In this document: in pieces, positions 38,945 through 49,450 of the stretch
How the letters are laid out: every line of letters starts with the position of its first letter
Position numbering within the stretch: position 1 is the first letter of the stretch
From: Paenibacillus sp.
GTDB lineage: Bacteria > Bacillota > Bacilli > Paenibacillales > Paenibacillaceae
Assembly: GCA_023512345.1 (NCBI GenBank)
Contig: JAILZT010000003.1
Location: 310,001 to 374,000 of the forward strand
DNA length: 64,000 bases
Direction of reading: 5' to 3'
Notes under the pieces: generated by a model
Seen by the model: only the letters and a program-made list of their open reading frames with translations
What the model was told of the DNA's origin: nothing
Database searches by the model: none
Translations under genes and position numbers: made by a program

Positions 38945-39907
38945 CTATTGCAACAACGTAGGTACGTCGTCGTTGTCTATCAATTCATGATTGCTCTTAT
39001 ATGGATAGCCAGGATCATATGGAATTACATCAATGTGGACATCACCAATATACACAAATCGGTGTAAAAGCAGCTTTTTGGCGCATTCTGATATGTCATG
39101 GGCTTCCAGAACAGTAATACGCGGATTTACACTGATTTTTACCATAAGATTTATATAACGTCCATGTTCCGTTGCCTTCAAGTACTCAACCCGGATTACC
39201 CCGTGTACGCGCTGTACGGTTTCGATAAAGTTGGTAGCTTCAGCATGAGGCAGTTCTTCAATTTCCTTGCCATATATCGAACTTGCGACAAGATAATACC
39301 CTTTTCTTAGAACCAAACAAGCGGTCAGAAGTCCTGCTATCGGATCCATATACAATAATGGATGCCAATTAAAAGAACCACCTGCTATCGACAATCCAAT
39401 ACCTATCACTACCGTTAGCGAAGCGTAGAGGCTATATCGATGATTATCAGCATAAGCAGTATGGCTGGAATCACCCAACCTCTTGTAGTGGCGGTATTGA
39501 TACTGAAACACTACTTCTTTCAGCACAATAGATATAAGGACCGCTACCAATGCAGAAGGTTCAGGAGATATTAAATGACCCCTTGTTAAATCACGGATTG
39601 CAGAAAATGCGATTTGTAATCCACCCATAAGTATTAATACTGAAAATATGATGGCTAGAATAGGTTCATTATTACCCTTCTGTTGCTCTGCCCGTTCACC
39701 CATTCTCTTCTGAGCGCGTCCTGCACGCCATGGAAGTACCTCTGTCAACTTTGCAGCGGCATCCGCTCCTGAATATAGAGCATCTCCCATTAATGCCTTG
39801 CTGCCCGAAACGTAGCCTATGCCGCCCTTAGCTATGGCTAGAGCGACATCACTGACGATACCTGTCCAGGCAACCGTCTCACTTTGCGGCGAACGTTTAT
39901 TATTCAT
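38945..39907 (-). CDS. Cation diffusion facilitator family protein
   Basis: A 320-residue membrane protein with six predicted helices and a C-terminal cytoplasmic domain (about 225-300). It has CDF features (SGSKALMGDALYSGADAAAKL near 35-55, AYADNHRYSLYAS near 160). CDF proteins usually export Zn, Mn or Fe. In helix II the expected first ligand is Tyr (YSGAD), and in helix V the expected HxxxD reads HRYSL, so the classic four-ligand site is incomplete. It may have another substrate. It is 29 bp downstream of recJ (stop-to-start direction), close to the secF gene. Confidence 0.85.
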   Translation of the reverse strand: MNNKRSPQSETVAWTGIVSDVALAIAKGGIGYVSGSKALMGDALYSGADAAAKLTEVLPWRAGRAQKRMGERAEQQKGNNEPILAIIFSVLILMGGLQIAFSAIRDLTRGHLISPEPSALVAVLISIVLKEVVFQYQYRHYKRLGDSSHTAYADNHRYSLYASLTVVIGIGLSIAGGSFNWHPLLYMDPIAGLLTACLVLRKGYYLVASSIYGKEIEELPHAEATNFIETVQRVHGVIRVEYLKATEHGRYINLMVKISVNPRITVLEAHDISECAKKLLLHRFVYIGDVHIDVIPYDPGYPYKSNHELIDNDDVPTLLQ

Positions 39908-40024
39908 TTGGGCCCCTCCTTACCACTACAAGTAATCTCATGATGAACCGATATGAGTAACCATTTATTCCAAGAATATCAAAACCATCTACGCTTAAGA
40001 GGTTCATATTTTCTGATAGGATTA

Positions 40025-40054
40025 GAAAGCCGCGTCGCCTTTGACGCGGCTTTC
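40025..40054 (-). terminator. secDF terminator
   Basis: Perfect 12-bp stem GAAAGCCGCGTC/GACGCGGCTTTC with a 6-nt loop, 16 bp past the secF stop; the U-tract (TTTCTAATCC) is weak. Confidence 0.75.
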
Positions 40055-40070
40055 TGTGTAATGATGTTGT

Positions 40071-40973
40071 TTATACCTTGGCAGGGTTAACCTTTGCAGT
40101 AACCTTCTGACGCTTCTTAAGAAGCAGCCACAGCGGGCTGGCGATAAAGATAGAGGAGTAAGCTCCGAAGAGCAGACCAATTACCATAGCAAGTGAGAAC
40201 ATCTTGATGGATTCTCCTCCAAGGATAAGCAGGAAGAACGCGGCGATAAACACCGTAAATGCAGTATAGAGTGAACGCATAAGAGTTTGGGATACACTCT
40301 TGTTAACAAGCAATTTCAGATCCTCATAAGTTCTCTGTTTACCGAACCGCAAATTCTCACGAATACGGTCAAATATTACAATTGTATCATTGATGGAGTA
40401 ACCGATTATAGTAAGTACCGCTACTATAAATGTCAAATCCACTTCCAAACGGAAGATAGAGAAGATAGCTACTACTACAAAAGCATCATGGATTAGCGCA
40501 ACAATAGCCGCTACCGCAAAACGCCATTCAAAACGAATACTTACATAAATGATAATCCCGATACAAGAAATCAGAACAGCATAAATTGCATTTCGAGCTA
40601 ATTCTTTGGCCATTTGAGTATCAACGGTGTTAACTTCAAATGAAGCCTTGTCGTCCAGCTTCAGAATTGCCTCTTTAATCTGAGCGTCCTGAGTACTGAT
40701 AAGAACCTCATCATAACGAATGTTCGTACGAAGTTCACCATGAGTAATTTCCGGATCTTTACCGATGCCGAGCTCATCGATCACCGGACGGATTTGCTCA
40801 GTAGTAACATTCTTAGAAAAAGAGATATCAACGTTAGAGCCTGCTTTGAAATCTACGCTGTAATTTAGCCCCAAAAATGCCATGCATATTGAACCTGCAA
40901 CTGTAATTACAATAGAAAAGATAAAGAAATATTTACTCAAATGTACAAAATCAATCTCTTTATTAAAGCGCAC
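40071..40973 (-). CDS. secF: Protein translocase subunit SecF
   Basis: A membrane subunit of about 300 residues with six helices that assists Sec-dependent export. It has a periplasmic-type extracellular loop after helix 1 (about 45-115) and the conserved YSINDTIVIFDRIREN segment near 190. The start is most likely the GTG at 40973, since AAAGGAG lies 10 nt upstream; a GTG at 40982 is too close to it. The gene overlaps the secD stop by about 11 bp. In B. subtilis SecD and SecF are fused; here they are separate. Confidence 0.95.
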   Translation of the reverse strand: MRFNKEIDFVHLSKYFFIFSIVITVAGSICMAFLGLNYSVDFKAGSNVDISFSKNVTTEQIRPVIDELGIGKDPEITHGELRTNIRYDEVLISTQDAQIKEAILKLDDKASFEVNTVDTQMAKELARNAIYAVLISCIGIIIYVSIRFEWRFAVAAIVALIHDAFVVVAIFSIFRLEVDLTFIVAVLTIIGYSINDTIVIFDRIRENLRFGKQRTYEDLKLLVNKSVSQTLMRSLYTAFTVFIAAFFLLILGGESIKMFSLAMVIGLLFGAYSSIFIASPLWLLLKKRQKVTAKVNPAKV

Positions 40974-42213
40974 GTATTTCACTCTCCTTTACCCCGAATT
41001 GCTTCGGCTTGCTCAGTGTTCCTGCTTTAACAAGCAGATTCAGCAACCAACGGGAGAAATAAAGGTTCGTGGCGATACTGAGCAGAATTTCCACAATCAA
41101 TACCAATGCAAAACCTTTTACTGCTCCTGTACCAAATGCGAACATAACAGAAGCAACGATAATCGTTGTAACATTGGCGTCCATAACGGTACGGAAAGAG
41201 GATTTACTGCCTGCTTTTACAGAAGACATAATGCTTTTACCGCTGCGCATTTCTTCTCTAATCCGTTCATTTGTAATAATATTAGCATCGACAGCCATAC
41301 CAATACCGAGTATAAACGCGGCAATACCTGGAAGCGTCAGCGTAAAGTCAGCGATTACGAATACAAGGATTAACAACCATGTATGCAATAACAACGCGAA
41401 GCTGGCAAGCAGACCTGGCATACGGTACATACCGATCATAAATATCAAAATAATTATAGAGCCTACAATTCCCGCTTGAACAGTCTGTTCTAGGGATTGC
41501 TTACCCAAAGTTGCGCCTACACTTTGTGAATACATCTCCGTAAGTTTTAGCGGAAGTGCACCAAGATTGATTGTATCCGCGAGAGCGCGAGCTTCTTCTA
41601 CCGTATAATTACCAGAGATAGATGCACTTCCATCCGTAAGCTCTGCTCTAACTACAGGATCAGATAACTTCGTTTCATCTAGATAGATGGCAAGATTCTG
41701 GCCGAGCAACCTTTTAGTTAACTCTGCAAATTTAGCCTTGTCTTTAACCTTAATGCTGATGACGGGCTGATTCAGATTATCTTGTCCAACTTCTGCAGCA
41801 TTCTCTACAAAGTCACTGCCGAGAAGCTCAATCTTACTATAAGTGCCTGCTTCATCCCCAGGAGCAGCACTACGGAAAGTAAGAGCTGCAGGTTCCTTCA
41901 TTTTCTTGCGTATCTCTTTTTCGTCAGTTACACCCGGAATTTTCATGCGAATGCGGTCGGTTCCTTCGGTGGTAACCTCAGGTTCAGTTGTCCCAAGCGC
42001 ATTGGCACGTTTCTCCAGACTTTCTGCAGTTTTCTGCAGCGAATTAGGCGTTAATGCCTGTCCCTGTTCCATAGGCTCTGCGTGATACAATATCTCGAAG
42101 CCGCCTTTTAGATCAAGGCCCAACCGGACATTATCCAACAATCCGGGAGTAGTAAATACCATGACTCCTAGTAAAACAGCCACGGTAACAATAAAGCTAA
42201 TAAGTCTCTTCAT
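40963..42213 (-). CDS. secD: Protein translocase subunit SecD
   Basis: A 416-residue membrane subunit. Helix 1 is followed by DLKGG (about 38), a large extracellular domain and the D5 motif ANIITNERIREEM near 323. The ATG at 42213 is preceded by GAAAGGGG. It forms the proton-driven export complex with SecF and YajC; yajC lies at 48 kb. Confidence 0.96.
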   Translation of the reverse strand: MKRLISFIVTVAVLLGVMVFTTPGLLDNVRLGLDLKGGFEILYHAEPMEQGQALTPNSLQKTAESLEKRANALGTTEPEVTTEGTDRIRMKIPGVTDEKEIRKKMKEPAALTFRSAAPGDEAGTYSKIELLGSDFVENAAEVGQDNLNQPVISIKVKDKAKFAELTKRLLGQNLAIYLDETKLSDPVVRAELTDGSASISGNYTVEEARALADTINLGALPLKLTEMYSQSVGATLGKQSLEQTVQAGIVGSIIILIFMIGMYRMPGLLASFALLLHTWLLILVFVIADFTLTLPGIAAFILGIGMAVDANIITNERIREEMRSGKSIMSSVKAGSKSSFRTVMDANVTTIIVASVMFAFGTGAVKGFALVLIVEILLSIATNLYFSRWLLNLLVKAGTLSKPKQFGVKESEIRAL

Positions 42214-42456
42214 GCTCTTGCTAGTTCCCCTTTCATAACTCAATATTCCTATTATAGCCACGTGCGAAAAGACCGTCAATTCAAGTTAGCATTGACTGAA
42301 CTATATTTATATATAACATGGCTATACTCACAAAAAGAAACGGCCGGCTCCGCGCTGTTAAGCAAGCCATCCGTTAATGTAGGATATGTGAGGTTGTTAC
42401 AGTCCTTACTTTACGCCACAGTGAAGCCGTTTGCAAAAGAAATACATTCCTTTTGT

Positions 42457-42708
42457 TCAGTTTAAGCCCCGATAAGCTGCAATAGTTATATAGTTCATAT
42501 AACTATTGACCTTCAAGGAATAAATGTCATTCACCAATTTGTGTAACGGGGGCGTCCCGTCTTTGACATAATGGCGGCTGATGCAATTCCAAATATCCTT
42601 ACCTGTTACATATTCATAGCCGAGGAGCCGGAATTCCTCCGCTTTACTGCGGCACATGGCTTCGATTTCCTCGCTGATTGCGTCGTGATTCCATTGCTCC
42701 GATTCCAC
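42457..42708 (-). CDS. comN: Post-transcriptional regulator ComN
   Basis: An 83-residue protein starting at GTG 42708 (GGAGGT upstream). The central CRSKAEEFRLLGYEYVTGKD, followed by IWNCISRHYVKDG and LHKLVNDIYSLKVNSYMNY, is a clear match to B. subtilis ComN (YrzD), a small protein acting post-transcriptionally on comE and localising with DivIVA. It lies between spoVB and secD as in Bacillus, so it ties to the comE genes at the start of the window. Confidence 0.92.
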   Translation of the reverse strand: MESEQWNHDAISEEIEAMCRSKAEEFRLLGYEYVTGKDIWNCISRHYVKDGTPPLHKLVNDIYSLKVNSYMNYITIAAYRGLN

Positions 42709-42900
42709 GTGATGACACCTCCAAATACCTCGTATACGTATGAGCACTGTTAGTAGTTCGACTTATATATCGTCATTCCTTCTTATGATACCAAAATGTT
42801 ATGTCTGAAAGGAAAGGCATTATATGGGACAGGACTTGCATATTCATAAATATAGACAAGTTGAATTTCGTCCATCCCTTTTTGGAAGAAGGAGTGCCTT

Positions 42901-44499
42901 TTGAGGAAACAGAGCCTTTTGAACAAACAAAGCTTTATTCAGGGAACCTTAATCTTGCTTGCCGCAGGGATAATGAACCGAATGCTGGGATTTATTCCCC
43001 GCATCGTTCTGCCGCGCATTATTGGTGCCGAAGGTGTGGGCCTGTATCAGCTCGGATATCCCTTCTTTCTTGTACTGATTACGGTGATCACAGGCGGTAT
43101 TCCGCTTGCTATCGCCAAGATGGTTGCAGAAGCTGAGGGGGAGCATCGTCCCGATCGTTCACGGAAAATTTTGAGAACAGGTCTTACTCTTAGCCTTGGG
43201 CTTGCCTTGTTCTTTACAGCCCTTGCATTAATGAGCGCTTCTTGGGTTTCTACAGTCCTGTTAACGGACAGCCGAGTTTATTATACATTTATCGGCATGA
43301 CACCAATGATTGGCATTGTAGCTGTCTCAGCGGTATATCGCGGATATTTCCAAGGAAGGCAGAACATGATCCCCTCAGCCCTGTCCTCTGTATTGGAGAC
43401 GATCATCCGCATATTTTTCATGCTATGGTTCTCCTGGCTGCTCCTGCCAAAAGGAATGGCCTTCGCCGCTGCAGGCGCAATGTTGGGCGTAACTGTGGGA
43501 GAAATTGCCGGAATGCTGGTCCTGTTGTGGCAGTATTTCTCTACATTAAAAAAAGATAAGAGTGTTACCCCCTACTCTTCATCAACCGAGGAATCAGTCC
43601 CTCAAACCCGTCCACAAAATAAAGGTTCTGTGTTATATCGGTTACTTGGTATATCCATCCCTGTAACTGCTGGAAGGATGGTAGGCTCCTTCTCTTATTT
43701 ACTGGAATCCATCATCACCGCCCGAAGCCTTGCACTTGCCGGAATCGCAACAGCGGCTGCTACATCACAATATGGAGCTCTTCAAGGAATGGTTATCCCG
43801 CTTCTGCTTCTTCCAGGAGTACTAAGTTCTTCTCTTGCGGTCTCACTTGTGCCCTCACTCTCTGAAGCTGCTGCTCAACATGACAACCCTACAATCCATA
43901 AAAGGATGCATCAGGCACTTCGCCTTGCACTCGTCACGGGAGCTCCATTTGCTGTCCTTATGTACATTCTTGCGGAACCCTTGTGCAGTCTCTTATACGG
44001 CAACGCCGATACGGCTCCGATGCTGCGTATGATGGCACCGTTCGCATTGTTTCTATACGTCCAGGCACCGCTGCAAGCGGCATTGCAGGCATTAAATCGG
44101 CCCGGACGTGCATTATTTAATACTTTAATTGGAGCAATCATCAAAATCATCTTGATTCTTGTGTTGGCCTCTAGGCCGGAGTACGGTATCTACGGAGCTA
44201 TAATTGCCATTATTGTAAATAGTATTTTGGTCACTTTACTGCACGGTTATAGTGTAGTTTCCCTGATTTCATTTTCACTAAGAATATCGGATTTGATCAA
44301 GACCGGAACAGCTATGCTTATTATGGGAGCAGGACAGCGTTATGTATATACATCCATTCTTGTTTCCGATACACAATGGATCCAGTTTCTCTTTGCAGCT
44401 TCGATCGGGGTTATTATTTATCTTGGCATTGCTTATATTAGCGGGCTTATCTCATTACGCGATTTTAACCGTCTTCCCCCTTTTAACCGCAAGCGATGA
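42901..44499 (+). CDS. spoVB: Stage V sporulation protein B (MOP/MATE-type flippase)
   Basis: A 532-residue protein with about 14 membrane helices of the polysaccharide/lipid flippase superfamily. Known SpoVB is needed for spore cortex synthesis and probably flips lipid II. It begins at TTG 42901 (AGAAGGAG upstream). Conserved regions include RIVLPRIIGAEGVGLYQLGYPFF near 35 and SVLVTL helices toward the C-terminus. It converges on the DUF421 gene, with only 2 bp between stops. Confidence 0.92.
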   Translation: MRKQSLLNKQSFIQGTLILLAAGIMNRMLGFIPRIVLPRIIGAEGVGLYQLGYPFFLVLITVITGGIPLAIAKMVAEAEGEHRPDRSRKILRTGLTLSLGLALFFTALALMSASWVSTVLLTDSRVYYTFIGMTPMIGIVAVSAVYRGYFQGRQNMIPSALSSVLETIIRIFFMLWFSWLLLPKGMAFAAAGAMLGVTVGEIAGMLVLLWQYFSTLKKDKSVTPYSSSTEESVPQTRPQNKGSVLYRLLGISIPVTAGRMVGSFSYLLESIITARSLALAGIATAAATSQYGALQGMVIPLLLLPGVLSSSLAVSLVPSLSEAAAQHDNPTIHKRMHQALRLALVTGAPFAVLMYILAEPLCSLLYGNADTAPMLRMMAPFALFLYVQAPLQAALQALNRPGRALFNTLIGAIIKIILILVLASRPEYGIYGAIIAIIVNSILVTLLHGYSVVSLISFSLRISDLIKTGTAMLIMGAGQRYVYTSILVSDTQWIQFLFAASIGVIIYLGIAYISGLISLRDFNRLPPFNRKR

Positions 44500-44501
44500 T
44501 C

Positions 44502-45257
44502 TCATTCGGGTCGCAGGGGGTCAACGTATATTATTCCTTTATGGTCTATGGAACATAGGAACACATCTCGGAAATCCCGAACACCTTTTTCACGTATTTG
44601 GCTTCTTAACCAGAACCTATCTTTACCCATCATCTCGAGGTTATCCATTTGGACTTTACCATCCATAATCAAAGGAACAGGCAGACCTTCATACCTTATC
44701 TGTTTGTGAAGCGGTTTAACATCACTTTCTTTGGATTGGCTCTCCGCTGCATTATTATACCCTCTAATTTTTCTTTTTCCCGACGAACTAGGGGAGTCAT
44801 CATTATTCCTTTCAACAACAGTTAATTGACCACTCGTCTCTAATATTGCAAATTCTACATCTGCCGGGCTGTTTATATTGTGTCCGCGCAGTTGAAGCAG
44901 CAAATCATCCATATTATATCTTTGCTTACGCATTTCTTTACGGTGCAGCTTACCATCCGATATGATGACGCTCGGCCTACCATCGACAAAGAGTCTAAGC
45001 TTCCTGCTCTTAAGACTAAGCCGAGCGATGATTACCTGAATAATCACCAAAGTAGCCATTGGGACAACACCGTCATAAATCGGCCGTCGGATATCTTCAA
45101 TAACAAACACAGCAATTTCAGCAATCATAATGGAAATGGTAAGATCAAACACCGACAGCTTCCCAATCTCACGTTTACCCATAATGCGCATGCTCAGAAA
45201 AATGAAGAAATACATCAGCATGGTTAGGAAGATGTGTGTGGTAATATGCTGGAACAT
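44502..45257 (-). CDS. DUF421 membrane protein (YetF/YrbG-like)
   Basis: A 251-residue protein with three N-terminal helices, the DUF421 segment MGKREIGKLSVFDLTI near residue 28, and a soluble C-terminal half with two YetF-like subdomains. DUF421 proteins are common in spore formers and associated with spore membranes or germination, but no reaction is known. B. subtilis yrbG has the same neighbourhood. It ends 2 bp from the spoVB stop. Confidence 0.9.
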   Translation of the reverse strand: MFQHITTHIFLTMLMYFFIFLSMRIMGKREIGKLSVFDLTISIMIAEIAVFVIEDIRRPIYDGVVPMATLVIIQVIIARLSLKSRKLRLFVDGRPSVIISDGKLHRKEMRKQRYNMDDLLLQLRGHNINSPADVEFAILETSGQLTVVERNNDDSPSSSGKRKIRGYNNAAESQSKESDVKPLHKQIRYEGLPVPLIMDGKVQMDNLEMMGKDRFWLRSQIREKGVRDFRDVFLCSIDHKGIIYVDPLRPE

Positions 45258-45460
45258 ATCGCTTCCTCCCTCTGTCTACCCTCTCTTGCCACTTTGACGG
45301 ACACAACAATGTAGTTCTATTTTGACCGCAGGGCTAAGTGAGCATTCGGAAGATGCGTTATTAATTACTGGTAAAAGTACATATTGATGTCTTGTACTAA
45401 TGGGGCAAGCCATCCCATAGAATGAATAGTAACTGTTGTATATAAAAAGGAGGTTGTACC

Positions 45461-45853
45461 ATGTATCTAATTCGGCGCCTGTTCTCTTGGAAAATTTCCA
45501 ATCCTGTATTATCTGGCGTATGCCGATCGTTCCTTTGGATGCTGTTAGGAGCTTTTGTTCTTTCCTTGCTATTATGGGGCAGCGGGCTTCAGGAGAGGGA
45601 TCTCACTATGTATACCTACATTGTACATGGAGTGGCTGTTTTACTTGGGGGATTAACTGCTGGCCAAAGAGCAGGACGTAAGGGATGGTATCAGGGCAGT
45701 CTTACAGGCGGATTTTATGGAATCATTATTCTATTGGTTGGCTTTCTTGCACTCGATAGTGCAATGGCTGGTACAGACTTTTTATGGATTGTTGCTGCTG
45801 CTTGTATTGGAGCCCTCGGGGGAATGTTCGGTGTGAATTTACAAAAATCATAA
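45461..45853 (+). CDS. TIGR04086-type small membrane protein (YrzE-like)
   Basis: A 130-residue protein with four predicted helices and the conserved GVAVLLGGLTAGQRAGRKGWYQG loop. Paired-helix layout and gene place (between yrbG-type and yajC) match YrzE of Bacillus. Function is unknown. The ATG has a strong AAGGAGG. Confidence 0.88.
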   Translation: MYLIRRLFSWKISNPVLSGVCRSFLWMLLGAFVLSLLLWGSGLQERDLTMYTYIVHGVAVLLGGLTAGQRAGRKGWYQGSLTGGFYGIIILLVGFLALDSAMAGTDFLWIVAAACIGALGGMFGVNLQKS

Positions 45854-45939
45854 AATTTTTAAAAATCGAAACGGTCTCCCCTAAAGTATGATAAACTGTT
45901 TTCATCTTATTTATCAGAATCAAGGAGGCTTCGATTGCT

Positions 45940-46773
45940 TTGTTTTACCAATCCATGAATCATGTTGCTTTATACACAGCGTTATTTGTAGTGGTGCTAA
46001 TTTGGATTTCTACGCAGCGCAACCCTTTTTTGGCTCTTGTTGAAATCGGGAAGGAAATGCTACGGTCATATAAATTTTTTATGCTGATTGTTGCAATGTT
46101 TGGAGTGCTCGCCCTAAATAAATATGAACTTCAGATCGAGAGTAAGATGAATCTCACTTCTGATTACACAGGATTTGTATATGGTCTTGAGGGGCACTTT
46201 GTTCAAATTTTTCAGCAAATATTCTACAGCCCCTGGCTAACGCCCATCATTGTCTTCTTCTACATCTTCATGCTCCAATCCGTTATAGCTGCATCTATTG
46301 GTGTATACTTGCTGGGCAATAACCGGCTCATGCTGTATGCAACATGCTATGCCATCATAATAAACTACGCAGTAGCGATTCCGTTCTATCTATACCTACC
46401 GGTCAATGAAGTCTGGTCTTATGCTCCGGCAGGGGTGAGATTTGTAATGTTGGATATATTTCCAAAGTTTGAACAAGAATACAGGCCTTTATCGGGTCTT
46501 AACAACTGCTTCCCAAGTCTGCATACGTCTATTTCTGTCACGATGGCCCTTTTGGCTTTCCGATCAGGTAACCGGCTATGGATGATTATTACAAGTATCG
46601 CGGCAATCCTAATTGTTTTTGGTATATTCTACCTTGGTATTCACTGGTTGACCGATATGTTCGGAGGCGTATTGCTTGCAGTACTCGCTTCGAGCCTAGG
46701 AATTCAGCTTTCCAGAATGACACTGCGAAGCACTGAAGGTATTATTTCTGTAAGAAGTAGAGCCTCCAACTGA
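45940..46773 (+). CDS. PAP2/AUR1-like membrane phosphatase or phospholipid synthase
   Basis: A 277-residue polytopic protein that begins at TTG 45940 (AAGGAGG upstream) or ATG 45955. The C-terminal half carries phosphatidic-acid-phosphatase type 2 motifs: RPLSGLNNCFPSLHTS near residue 182 with the catalytic SxxH, and GIHWLTDMFGG near 230 with the nucleophile His and Asp. The Cys-x-Pro-Ser spacing and long N-terminus resemble the AUR1/inositol phosphorylceramide synthase-like subgroup. Substrate is unknown. It converges with the glycosyltransferase gene, 92 bp away. Confidence 0.82.
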   Translation: MFYQSMNHVALYTALFVVVLIWISTQRNPFLALVEIGKEMLRSYKFFMLIVAMFGVLALNKYELQIESKMNLTSDYTGFVYGLEGHFVQIFQQIFYSPWLTPIIVFFYIFMLQSVIAASIGVYLLGNNRLMLYATCYAIIINYAVAIPFYLYLPVNEVWSYAPAGVRFVMLDIFPKFEQEYRPLSGLNNCFPSLHTSISVTMALLAFRSGNRLWMIITSIAAILIVFGIFYLGIHWLTDMFGGVLLAVLASSLGIQLSRMTLRSTEGIISVRSRASN

Positions 46774-46865
46774 AGATCATAATCCATTTAGAAGAACCTA
46801 TGGTTCGGTATTTACTCCAGTGCATGAAGAGGAGACCGTACTTTGGGTTCTTTTTGCTTTTCAAG

Positions 46866-47792
46866 TTAACGACTAGCTGTAAAAAGGCTGCTGAGTTCCT
46901 TAGTTCCTTTTCTATAGCCCGTATAGGCCTCATGATTGTGTTGAACTTTCGCTTCCAAGCTTAAAAAGCTGGCTGTCCAACGCAGCATAAGGTACCTGAA
47001 CAGATTAACCTTATTTCTGGTTTTAAGAAGGTGAAAGTGATTAATTATTTTGGTATACGAGACGAATTCCGCTTTATCTCTTGAAGTAGGCGACCCGTGA
47101 TGCAATAACTTTAGCTCAGGATTAACATACATGCTGCCGTGATTGCCCGCTAAATATGAAATATACAAATCTTCACCCAAGCTATAGCCCTTCAGCCACT
47201 CTACATCCTTGATTTCTGCAAGACTCTTTTTACGATAGAACATATTGCATCCATGCAAAAATTCCGTCTTGAAAACCTTCTTACGTTGGTTCCAGGTGTT
47301 CATGGCTGATGCAAACCCACTCCACGACAGCTTACCCGGAGAAAAAAGACTACGCCCACTTAACAACATGATGAGCCTGCCTTTAGGTGTACACACAAAT
47401 CCCTGATCTGCTCCGCTTATTCCTACAGCATCCGGAAAGTCCGCGACTGTTTTCTTAAGTATTGAAAAATAATCTTGTTCCAGTTCAACATCGTCATCCA
47501 AAAAAAGCAAGTTCTCATATTTACTAATTTCGATAGATTTAATTCTGGATTTAATTAATCCGGCCTCAGATCCTTCTTTTCGAAAATACCTGAGCTCCAT
47601 ATTATTTTGATTTAGTAATTTTTCTGCTTTTTGCAGCCATTCACTACTCGTATCCCCGTCATCCACAATTATGATCTCGATTAGGTCTGACCCAATATTA
47701 TTCTGTCTGGAAATAGACTCAATGCATTTCTTCAAATCGGCATGCCTATTTCGTGTGCATATGGCCACGGACATCTCAATAGTGGGATTCAT
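46866..47792 (-). CDS. Family 2 glycosyltransferase
   Basis: A 308-residue GT-A fold enzyme. It shows CTRNRHADLKKC near residue 12, EIIIVDDGDT (about 38-47), the metal-binding LFLDDDVELE near 95 and a LGEDLYISY acceptor motif near 205. There is no membrane helix, so it acts at the cytoplasmic face. The acceptor is unknown. It has its own ribosome binding site and no polysaccharide operon is nearby; the only membrane-lipid neighbour is the PAP2-type gene. Confidence 0.88.
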   Translation of the reverse strand: MNPTIEMSVAICTRNRHADLKKCIESISRQNNIGSDLIEIIIVDDGDTSSEWLQKAEKLLNQNNMELRYFRKEGSEAGLIKSRIKSIEISKYENLLFLDDDVELEQDYFSILKKTVADFPDAVGISGADQGFVCTPKGRLIMLLSGRSLFSPGKLSWSGFASAMNTWNQRKKVFKTEFLHGCNMFYRKKSLAEIKDVEWLKGYSLGEDLYISYLAGNHGSMYVNPELKLLHHGSPTSRDKAEFVSYTKIINHFHLLKTRNKVNLFRYLMLRWTASFLSLEAKVQHNHEAYTGYRKGTKELSSLFTASR

Positions 47793-47870
47793 TTGGGTCC
47801 ACCTTCCTTTTTTAACAACTATATACTAATACCTAGAAACCTGCACTAAATTGCAGGAAATTTTTGTTAT

Positions 47871-47917
47871 AAAAAAAACGACGCCTTCTCCAGTTAGAGT
47901 TCGGACGCCGCTTTTTC
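47871..47917 (-). terminator. yajC terminator
   Basis: Minus-strand stem AAAGCGGCGTC against GGCGTCGTT region, with an eight-U tail, 26 bp past the yajC stop. It ends the long tgt-queA-ruv transcript. Confidence 0.82.
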
Positions 47918-47942
47918 TTTTTTCAAATGATTCGTTAGTTCA

Positions 47943-48251
47943 CTACTCTTTATCTTCCACTGGATTAATAGAGTGACTGATAGAGCCGCGATCAAAAGTC
48001 AGTTTGGTAACATCATTTACTCGTAGAACCACGATATCATCTGAAATCTCCATGATGTGGCCGTGAAGTCCGCCAATCGTGACTACCTTATCACCCTTTT
48101 TCAAGGCTTTAAGCATATTATTACGAGCTTTAGTCTTCTTCTGCTGTGGACGAATCAACAAGAAGTAGAAAACAACAAACATCAGTACAAATGGTCCTAC
48201 CAGGGTCAAAATGTTGCTCCCGGATTGGGCTGCTTGTGCATATTGAAACAT
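47943..48251 (-). CDS. yajC: Preprotein translocase subunit YajC
   Basis: A 102-residue single-pass membrane protein. Helix (about 15-38) is followed by RPQQKKTKARNNML and a GDKVVTIGGLHG beta domain. It is an accessory to SecDF in the Sec pathway. The start at 48251 was chosen by family fit; eight extra upstream codons are atypical. It is 42 bp downstream of tgt. Confidence 0.95.
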   Translation of the reverse strand: MFQYAQAAQSGSNILTLVGPFVLMFVVFYFLLIRPQQKKTKARNNMLKALKKGDKVVTIGGLHGHIMEISDDIVVLRVNDVTKLTFDRGSISHSINPVEDKE

Positions 48252-48292
48252 ATTTTTCCCCCCTCTCAATAACATTAAATCACATTTCGGTT

Positions 48293-49450
<1,158 letters not shown>

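Noticed and set aside
42262..42465. Plus-strand ORF of 67 codons between secD and comN
   Set aside because: It has no ribosome binding site or recognisable content.
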